Below, piece after piece: positions 34,755-41,023 of a stretch of DNA of 41,023 nt. How positions within the stretch are numbered: position 1 is the stretch's first letter; each line of letters begins with the position of its first letter. This DNA is from Flavobacterium hydatis. GTDB taxonomy: Bacteria; Bacteroidota; Bacteroidia; Flavobacteriales; Flavobacteriaceae. Location: NCBI RefSeq assembly GCF_000737695.1, contig NZ_JPRM01000039.1, forward strand, positions 1-41,023. Direction: 5' to 3'. The notes beneath the pieces were generated by a model. That model had not been told where the DNA came from. It did no database searches and was given only the letters and a program-made list of their open reading frames with translations. Position numbers and translations under genes: made by a program.

Positions 34755-36056
34755 TTATTGATTATTGATGTATAAGTATCCTGATTTCTCTTTTCCTTGT
34801 ACTCCATTGTTATATCTCAATATGTAGAAATAAGTTCCTGTAGGAAGTTTTTCTCCTCTATTTACAGTTACACGACCATCTGAGTATCCTCTAAACATAT
34901 TATCACTCTCATTATATGATTTTGCATCATAAACTTTAACTCCCCAACGATTGTATATTTCAACGGAATTATCTGGAAAATCTTTAATCCCTTCAATAAG
35001 GAAACTATCATTAACTCCATCACCATTTGGAGACACAGCATTATAAACAATTATTTCTTCATCTTCTATCTCTTTATTAACTAAAGCCATAGTGAAAATT
35101 CCATAACCACTAACCTGTGCTGTTAGTAATTGAGAGTACCCAGCATCTTTACTTGTATTAGGAATAGGGTCACTTACCTCACCTTTTTCCTCAATCCATT
35201 TAGACAAAGCTGCATCCCAACGCACAATAACAACTTTCATTTTTGAATTAACATCAAGGAACTCATTTGGAGTTGTTTGCGAATCTAATGTAAGAGTTAA
35301 TACAATTTTATCAGTACCACTATCACGTGTTACATTCCAATATTCTTTATCATTAATCAATAAGATAGACTCTTCTTTATTTGTATGTTTATAAAGATTA
35401 TCCGAATTTTGGTGAAAGTATTGAGCCGTATAAACACTACCATCACCAGTGCCTTCAGTAGCATGAAAAGTAGGTCTGAAATAAAGATCATTCCCAACTG
35501 GGAATTCAAACATCTTATTCCCTATTTTTTCCACTTTACCATCAACAAAACTTAAGTCACTAGCATCAGAATGAATGGCATTTTCTTTAAAAATCACTCT
35601 ACTCTCCTTATGAACTTCAATTATTCCATTTACAAATTCAGCCTTACCATTAACCGTAATTACTTGATTTAAACGAAAGGGAACTAATGTATCCGACTTG
35701 CTATCAAAAATCACATTCTGAAAATTACTAGTTGTACGACCATCTAGTATCTGTACCTTTTTACCATTAAAAAAAGTTTTCCCTTCACTTTTCTCGCTGT
35801 ACAATACATCACCATTATTACTCCAGTTATCAAAAATGTAAACAATTCCATCATTAGTAAAATCTCCTGAAGGTTTATTTACGTAAGGTTCATAAACCGA
35901 TAATATAGTTTTATCATCTACTTTTATGATACCATCATTAATAAACTGCGCTTGCCCACTTTGAGAAGCCAACAAAACCAGCACAAAACTTAAGATACCA
36001 CCAGGATATCTAACAATTGATTGTTTTGTCTCTTTATATAAGTCATTTTTTTTCAT
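34755..36056 (-). CDS. T9SS type B (gliding-motility C-terminal domain) surface protein
   Basis: The 433-aa secreted protein has a signal region (VRYPGGILSFVLVLLASQSGQAQ). A beta-rich middle (DFTNDGIVYIFDNWSNNGDVLYS, FRLNQVITVNGKAEFVNGIIEVH) resembles passenger regions of Bacteroidota surface proteins. The C-terminus is a clear CHU_C/gliding-motility-associated domain: VYNAVSPNGDGVNDSFLIEGI, VEIYNRWGVKVYDA, GEKLPTGTYFYILRY, KSGYLYINNQ. That domain is the type B sorting signal for T9SS. It is the first gene of the cargo-PorP-PorE-like operon and has a good -7 box 55 bases upstream. Confidence 0.92.
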   Translation of the reverse strand: MKKNDLYKETKQSIVRYPGGILSFVLVLLASQSGQAQFINDGIIKVDDKTILSVYEPYVNKPSGDFTNDGIVYIFDNWSNNGDVLYSEKSEGKTFFNGKKVQILDGRTTSNFQNVIFDSKSDTLVPFRLNQVITVNGKAEFVNGIIEVHKESRVIFKENAIHSDASDLSFVDGKVEKIGNKMFEFPVGNDLYFRPTFHATEGTGDGSVYTAQYFHQNSDNLYKHTNKEESILLINDKEYWNVTRDSGTDKIVLTLTLDSQTTPNEFLDVNSKMKVVIVRWDAALSKWIEEKGEVSDPIPNTSKDAGYSQLLTAQVSGYGIFTMALVNKEIEDEEIIVYNAVSPNGDGVNDSFLIEGIKDFPDNSVEIYNRWGVKVYDAKSYNESDNMFRGYSDGRVTVNRGEKLPTGTYFYILRYNNGVQGKEKSGYLYINNQ

Positions 36057-36103
36057 ATATAATATTATAATTCATTACACAAATCACACTTTCTATTATG
36101 ATA

Positions 36104-36111
36104 CAAAGCTA
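36104..36111 (-). promoter_or_regulatory. Promoter -7 box (TAGCTTTG) of the T9SS operon
   Basis: On the minus strand TAGCTTTG is a full TAnnTTTG match with TTG 15 bases upstream, predicting a leader of about 40 bases before the type B cargo gene. Confidence 0.55.
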
Positions 36112-36613
36112 AATCAATGACAAAATCAACTTAACCTGTAAAAGTTATTGCTATATCAGAATAAGACGAATTTGTTTCATTAATAAAAAACATAGAGATG
36201 TTTTTTATTAATTCAAATTTTAGCTATCACATTATTTTTCTAACAGCTGTCTAATCATTTTTATTTAAAACCAATTTTATACAATATATCAATCTGTTAA
36301 AAGAAAAAAAGAGAACCTAAGTTCTCTTTCTTACAAAAATCTAATCATCTAAAACAATAATATTCAAAATAAAAAGTTGTCCTTCTTTTCACTCAAATAC
36401 CCCGTTTCATTAATAATACAAATTTCCAATTAACTCATTATTATTTTTACCCCTAAACGTCTTTCAACTTACAGATTTAGACATAAAAAAGAGAGCAAAA
36501 GCTCTCTTTATAAAAAAAACAAAACCTATGATACAGATTTAATCTATATATTATTTAAACACCTCAATCATTATACTAATAAAAGAGGTGTTTTTAGCTT
36601 TACTTACTTCGTA
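36112..36613 (-). terminator. Gap with three separate hairpins between surface-protein genes
   Basis: No gene is seen. Three hairpins occur: AAACACCTC/GAGGTGTTT (36557-36593), AAAGAGAGC/GCTCTCTTT (36488-36509) and AAAGAGAAC/GTTCTCTTT (36308-36329). The last two are A/T-flanked and terminator-like in both directions, with nearly the same stem (AAAGAGA/TCTCTTT). Together they should stop transcription coming from the 805-aa gene. Confidence 0.65.
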
Positions 36614-39031
36614 TTATGGAAGTTTGTAAGTTTGAACTGTGTTATTTTGTACGAAATCTACAGCCCATGCAAAAAGATTCGCATAGAAAATACTATTATA
36701 TACAGTAACATTAGAATCATAACCATAATTAGCTTTTGCCGCAGGAACACCACCAGCAAGCATTTTTGCAGGGTAATTTCCATTTTGATTATTATTTACT
36801 ACACCCGCATTATAACCAGCATCTCCAATAAAAACAAATCCATATGTATTATCTCTAAAAGAGAAAACTTTAGACGAACCTTTTTCTGTTGCCAGTACTG
36901 TACTATTTGCTGGTGCTGTAGTAAGGAATATTGAGTTATCAACGTCACCTCCCATGTTTAACCCAGCTGTATTACCAAAAGGACCATTTAAAATAGGATC
37001 CGCAATATTTGCCAAATCAGTTATATTTCGACCAACTCCATTATTAGCTGCAACAGTTGAAACATTAGCCCCTAAAATACCATTAATAACATTTGGTATA
37101 TTAGCATCTCTTTCTGAAGCAAAAATTACCACTCCTTTTTTATTCTTAACAAAATCAGCTAAAACTGCAATTACATCTGCATTAGGCTGGAAGTTATATG
37201 CAATATGAATGATATCAGTATTATCTCTATTAATGTAACCCTTAAGTACAGTAGCACTTGGCGCACCGTAAGTAAGAAGTTTCAGTCCTTGTAAAATTTG
37301 AACTTTACCAGTAGTTCCAAAATTAGTTGCATTATTTAATACTGCATATGAAGTTTGGCCATTGTTAACACTTCCTGGGTTATAAAGACCATCCCCAATA
37401 CCAGCAACAACCATTGGACGATAAGTGAACAAAATCGCTTTCGAACAAGTTACACTGCTTGAAGTACTGTTCGTACTAATTGTATAAGAATATGAACCTC
37501 CAGCTGTAGGAGTTCCAGAAGCTTTTAGTGTTATTGTTTGATTACCTGTAGTTGTAAAAGTTCCAGTAGCTGAGAAAGAAATTCCATTAAGCGTATTAGT
37601 AGAAATGTTATAATCTCCTACATAAGTCACATTTACTGGAACTGCCATAGAATTTTCACCCGTCATAGCCACATTAGGCACATAACTCCCCGAAGTTGAA
37701 ATACTATTACATGTCATTGTAAAAGCAATAGGCTGTTTTGCAATGGTCAAATTATAATAACAAGTTGCTGTAGCCGCCTGAGTCCCTGTCACTGTTAATT
37801 CTGCTGTAGCCCCACTCGTAGGAGTTCCAGTTCCTCTAAGCACTACTGTATCTGCACCAAGTTTTGTCAATACGATTGGTCCTGATGTAAAAGATACTCC
37901 GTTAACCGTATTAGTCGAAATTGTTGTTGCTCCTGTAGCAGTAACATTTACAGGTAAAGTAATTGTATTATTTGTTGAATTAAGCGCAACATTTTGCATG
38001 TATACACCACTTTGTGTAGCCCCTGCACAATCCATAGTAAAAGCTACTGGTGCAACTATTACTGAAATACCAGTACAAGATCCTCCTGCAACAGTGCTTG
38101 CATTAGAAATAATATCAAAAAGATCAGTTCCCGAAGCTATTGGAGCACCAGTTCCTAATAATTCAACCGTTTGAAGTCCTGTTTTAGTAAAAGTCCCCTG
38201 TCCCATGAATGAATAACCATTTACAGTATTCGTTTTCATACTCCAAAAACCTGTATTAGATACATTAACATCAAGAGTTAACTTATTTTCTCCTGTTAAT
38301 GGTATTCCAATATTATAAGATCCTAATCTAGTAAGACTTCCACAAGAAATAGCAAAATCAACGTTAGCTTTTTCAATATAGATATGAGGTGTACAATTAC
38401 ATACTACTCCATTTAAAATCACAGTAACTACATCACCAGGATCACCTGCATCATATCCTGAATTAGGTCTTCCTGTTCCTTTTAGTGTTATATCATATAC
38501 GCCTGCAGAAGGAAAGTTTCCACTAGCTTCAAAATAATATCCATTGGCAGTTGTAGCTGTCATTGTATATGTACCTGCTTGAGTAACCGTAACTGGAACT
38601 GTAAGTGTATTGTCTCCTGATAAAGTAACTCCTTGTTTATAAGTTCCATTAGCAATAACTAATGAACATTGTGCTGCAGAAACGTCAAATACAGCTGGTG
38701 GTGGTGTGCCACACATACTTAACCATTGCACTCTTAAAGAATCCCAATAATCAAAACAATTTGAATTTGTATTAAATATCAACAATCCGTTTGATAAATT
38801 AGCCGTAGGGATCGCATTACGCTGAGCAGTTGTTAAACGTGAGATTAACATCCCTTTATTATTACTCTCCAATTCGAAAATCGCACCATCTTTAGCTTTG
38901 GTTGCTCCACCGCTAATAGTTCCGTCTTTGATTTTTGCTGTTTCCACCTGAGCAAAAACAGAACCAAAACTTAATAAACATAGGATAACCGCTAAGATCA
39001 TCTTCTGCATTTGATTTATATAATTTTTCAT
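36614..39031 (-). CDS. Large modular surface protein with C-terminal GATase-like domain, 805 aa
   Basis: After a signal peptide (MILAVILCLLSFGSVFAQ), the leader region GGATKAKDGAIFELESNNKGMLISRLT...GLLIFNTNSNCFDYWDSL is typical of Bacteroidota fibre or surface proteins. Four modules of about 90 aa follow (residues about 100-510), each opening with C...SGSY and containing NTVNGYSFSATGTFTKTG and a GTGTP turn. The last roughly 260 residues (VAGIGDGLYNPGS, GLKLLTYGAP, IIHIAYNFQPNADVIAVLADFVKNKKGVVIFAS, VFIGDAGYN) look like a Rossmann-type GATase-1/DUF4350-like fold. No T9SS C-terminal domain is visible. It lies 72 bp downstream of the collagen-like gene on the same strand. Confidence 0.82.
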   Translation of the reverse strand: MKNYINQMQKMILAVILCLLSFGSVFAQVETAKIKDGTISGGATKAKDGAIFELESNNKGMLISRLTTAQRNAIPTANLSNGLLIFNTNSNCFDYWDSLRVQWLSMCGTPPPAVFDVSAAQCSLVIANGTYKQGVTLSGDNTLTVPVTVTQAGTYTMTATTANGYYFEASGNFPSAGVYDITLKGTGRPNSGYDAGDPGDVVTVILNGVVCNCTPHIYIEKANVDFAISCGSLTRLGSYNIGIPLTGENKLTLDVNVSNTGFWSMKTNTVNGYSFMGQGTFTKTGLQTVELLGTGAPIASGTDLFDIISNASTVAGGSCTGISVIVAPVAFTMDCAGATQSGVYMQNVALNSTNNTITLPVNVTATGATTISTNTVNGVSFTSGPIVLTKLGADTVVLRGTGTPTSGATAELTVTGTQAATATCYYNLTIAKQPIAFTMTCNSISTSGSYVPNVAMTGENSMAVPVNVTYVGDYNISTNTLNGISFSATGTFTTTGNQTITLKASGTPTAGGSYSYTISTNSTSSSVTCSKAILFTYRPMVVAGIGDGLYNPGSVNNGQTSYAVLNNATNFGTTGKVQILQGLKLLTYGAPSATVLKGYINRDNTDIIHIAYNFQPNADVIAVLADFVKNKKGVVIFASERDANIPNVINGILGANVSTVAANNGVGRNITDLANIADPILNGPFGNTAGLNMGGDVDNSIFLTTAPANSTVLATEKGSSKVFSFRDNTYGFVFIGDAGYNAGVVNNNQNGNYPAKMLAGGVPAAKANYGYDSNVTVYNSIFYANLFAWAVDFVQNNTVQTYKLP

Positions 39032-39051
39032 ATTCTTAAATTTTAATCAGT

Positions 39052-39080
39052 GTCAAAGCACTTAAAAAAAGTACTTTGAC
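39052..39080 (-). promoter_or_regulatory. Intercistronic hairpin
   Basis: GTCAAAGTACTT/AAGTGCTTTGAC form a 12-bp stem with one G-T pair around an A/T-rich loop between the collagen-like and 805-aa genes. Without a following T run it may be a processing or attenuation hairpin rather than a full terminator. Confidence 0.55.
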
Positions 39081-39103
39081 ATGATTAATTATTAATTGAT
39101 TTA

Positions 39104-41023
39104 CTATTTATTTGACATTAATTTTTCCAATTTTTCTAAACGTGCATTCATTTCATCAGTTGCAACTTTCAATGATTTTGATTCCATTTTTAATTTTTCA
39201 ATCTCATTATTTTTAGCTTCCAATTCTTTGTCCTGCTCAATAATATGTAAATACAACTCTTCTGTTTTTTCAAGTAATTGTATTGATAACTCAGAAACAT
39301 TGAAAGAATATCCCTCTTTTGTTTTCATCAATTCGTTAATTGGTGTTATACCTGGCAAGTGATTGTTCTTTTTGATATAAGCATCTATTTCTGCCAACGT
39401 TTTAAATTTATAATCTGCTTTAATATCAGAGAATCCTTTAAAGTAATCCTCAAACACGTAATCCGCATAATATGAATTCACAGTTGTTATTGCACCGTTT
39501 ACTCTCAGCTTTTCATTTGGAGCATCAGATGGAGCTGTAAAACCAATTCCAACCCATCCTTGTGTGTAAATATTATCAGTATTTAAAGTCGCTCCTTTTT
39601 TAGAATCAACACCATACCAAGGTTCTTTTACAAGATCTGCAAGATCCAAAGGATGTGTAGCTTTGTTTTCATCAGTATAATCTAATGTACCATCATCACT
39701 ATTTATAACAAGTTTCGTTAATGTTTGATTAGCACCTACCATATCAACCATATTAAAACTTGTAGTAACACCTGCCTCATCTTTATAACTTAATTCACCC
39801 AGTGAACCATCATATGCAAGAGAAGTTAACGTTTCAACTCCTTTTACTAAAGTAGACATATCAATAGCATTTTTTGCACCTGTCTCATTTGTATATGTCA
39901 AAGTATGCGTTTCGAATACTTGTCCACGTACATCAGTTTCCTCCGTTACAACATCTTCTAAAGAAGTAATCGTTTCTTTAATAGCCGCAGGATTTCCTGC
40001 TGCATCTGTAAAAGTTGCAATATCATGTCCAGCAGTTACAGTTGGCACAAATGATGTTACTCCATCAACACCAGGATTTCCTTTTAATCCTGCAAGTTCT
40101 TCATCTGTAAAATCTGCGTAAGTGAATGATTTACCATCTTTTCCGTCATTACCACTAACCTTAACCCAATTCCCATCAGCGTCTTTGATATACACAATAC
40201 CTGATGTAGTATCGATCCAGGTAGTCGTACTTGCAGGTGGCGTAACACCATTTAAGCCAGGAACTCCAGGACCTCCAGCTAAACCAGCTGCGCCGTCAAC
40301 TCCATCTTTTCCACTTACTTTAACCCATTCTTTAGTAATAGGATCTTGAACATAGATATAACCTGTGGTAGTATCAACCCAAGCAGTAGTGCCTGCAGGA
40401 ACAGTAATTCCAGGATCTCCAGGAAGTCCAGGACCTCCAGCTAAACCAGCTGCACCATCAACTCCATTGTTCCCACTTACTTTTATCCAGTTTCCTGTAT
40501 TAGGATCCTTGATAAACACAACTCCTAAGTCATTCACTAATATAGTAGCCTCTGCAGGAATAGTAACTCCAGCATCTCCAGGATCTCCTTTGATACCTAT
40601 AATACCATCTTTTCCATTGTTTCCACTTACTTTAACCCATTCTTTTGTTGCTGGGTCATAAATATAAACAATACCTGTTTTTGTGTCAATCCAAGCAGTA
40701 GTACCTGCTGGTGGAGTAACTCCATCAAGTCCAGGAACTCCAGGACCTCCAGCTAAACCAGCTGCGCCATCAACTCCATCTTTTCCATTTACTTTAACCC
40801 ATTCTTTAGTAACAGGATCTTGAACATAAACATAACCTGTAGTTGTGTCAATCCAAGCAGTAGTATCTGCAGGAACAGTAATTCCAGGATCTCCAGGAAG
40901 TCCAGGACCTCCAGCTAAACCAGCTGCACCATCAACTCCATTGTTCCCACTTACTTTTATCCAGTTTCCTGTATTAGGATCCTTGATAAACACAACTCCT
41001 AAGTCATTCACTAATATAGTAGC
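39104..41023 (-). CDS. Collagen-like repeat surface protein with coiled-coil C-terminus (partial, start outside window)
   Basis: The frame is open to the right edge (codons GCT ACT ATA TTA GTG continue upstream), so the gene starts beyond 41023; 639 codons are seen. The N-terminal part consists of ~53-aa units made of a Gly-X-Y collagen-like segment (GVDGAAGLAGGPGLPGDPG) and a short beta segment (TTAWIDTTTGYVYVQDPVTKEWVKV), arranged in 159-aa superrepeats. Then come strand-rich modules (ETLTSLAYDGSLGELSYKDEAG, QTLTKLVINSDDGTLDYTDEN) and a C-terminal module VNGAITTVNSYYADYVFEDYFKGF...NNHLPGITPINEL common in Bacteroidota tail-fibre-like proteins, ending in a coiled coil (LLEKTEELYLHIIEQDKELEAKNNEIEKLK). 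It probably forms a trimeric surface fibre. Export route not shown. Confidence 0.85.
   Translation of the reverse strand, partial: ATILVNDLGVVFIKDPNTGNWIKVSGNNGVDGAAGLAGGPGLPGDPGITVPADTTAWIDTTTGYVYVQDPVTKEWVKVNGKDGVDGAAGLAGGPGVPGLDGVTPPAGTTAWIDTKTGIVYIYDPATKEWVKVSGNNGKDGIIGIKGDPGDAGVTIPAEATILVNDLGVVFIKDPNTGNWIKVSGNNGVDGAAGLAGGPGLPGDPGITVPAGTTAWVDTTTGYIYVQDPITKEWVKVSGKDGVDGAAGLAGGPGVPGLNGVTPPASTTTWIDTTSGIVYIKDADGNWVKVSGNDGKDGKSFTYADFTDEELAGLKGNPGVDGVTSFVPTVTAGHDIATFTDAAGNPAAIKETITSLEDVVTEETDVRGQVFETHTLTYTNETGAKNAIDMSTLVKGVETLTSLAYDGSLGELSYKDEAGVTTSFNMVDMVGANQTLTKLVINSDDGTLDYTDENKATHPLDLADLVKEPWYGVDSKKGATLNTDNIYTQGWVGIGFTAPSDAPNEKLRVNGAITTVNSYYADYVFEDYFKGFSDIKADYKFKTLAEIDAYIKKNNHLPGITPINELMKTKEGYSFNVSELSIQLLEKTEELYLHIIEQDKELEAKNNEIEKLKMESKSLKVATDEMNARLEKLEKLMSNK
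40120..41023 (-). repeat. Tandem 477-bp superrepeat encoding collagen-like units
   Basis: Within the gene, VNDLGVVFIKD recurs after 159 codons (codons at 41011 and 40534), and each superunit contains three related ~53-codon units. The two copies are nearly identical at DNA level for the first two units and diverge in the third. At the window edge a further unit continues. Confidence 0.8.

Noticed and set aside
40122..40661. Plus-strand Pro/Ser-rich ORFs of 75 and 98 aa
   Set aside because: They are antisense shadows of the collagen-like repeats; the Pro-rich composition comes from the Gly codons on the other strand.

Overview
The window looks like a chromosomal segment of a Flavobacterium-like member of the Bacteroidota. 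The evidence is AT-rich DNA, type IX secretion (T9SS) components (PorP/SprF, a PorE-like OmpA protein, a gliding-motility type C-terminal domain), lipoproteins with a Bacteroidota-style SC(S) lipobox, weak Shine-Dalgarno sequences, and -7 boxes of the form TAnnTTTG in front of many genes. No rRNA, tRNA, CRISPR array, transposase or phage gene was found.

Layout. 1-4676 (minus) is the 5' part of a giant secreted multidomain surface protein that continues beyond base 1. 5172-5579 is a small lipocalin-like lipoprotein. 5821-8376 (minus) is a class II, adenosylcobalamin-dependent ribonucleotide reductase. 8377-9624 is a gene-free stretch full of short tandem repeats. 9625-11008 carries two tandem CAP/SCP-domain lipoprotein genes. 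The second has ATA where the first has ATG, and a 47-bp remnant of the neighbouring sugar-kinase gene lies between them, which records a local duplication. 11178-12080 (minus) is that PfkB-family kinase. 12229-14332 is a divergent MFS exporter / AraC regulator pair, followed by a repeat-rich gap and an orphan PorP/SprF gene (14799-15788).

16098-22453 holds two successive cassettes, each an AraC-type regulator followed by two short-chain dehydrogenase/epimerase genes, with a 2H-phosphoesterase-like gene between them. 22519-23613 (minus) is a DUF695-like protein.

24039-31153 is a regulatory block: a soluble histidine kinase, an NtrC-type sigma-54 activator, a DMP19-family protein behind a plausible sigma-54 promoter, a Rnk/GreA-C-like protein, and three tandem AraC paralogues. 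A 13-bp string forming a palindromic core recurs before the DMP19 gene and before the Rnk-like gene. This is the best candidate for an undescribed regulatory system here, but the link between the parts is inferred from position.

31810-41023 is a minus-strand surface-structure region: a collagen-like repeat protein (open at the window end), an 805-aa modular surface protein, a T9SS type B cargo-like protein, PorP/SprF and a PorE-like OmpA protein. The last three are closely spaced behind a good -7 box and probably form an operon for export and anchoring of surface proteins.

Intergenic regions carry dispersed arrays of a degenerate octamer (consensus about CCTTAGAA), several joined to a palindromic GACGC...GTGC element. 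All functional calls are by reading the sequence; no database search was run.
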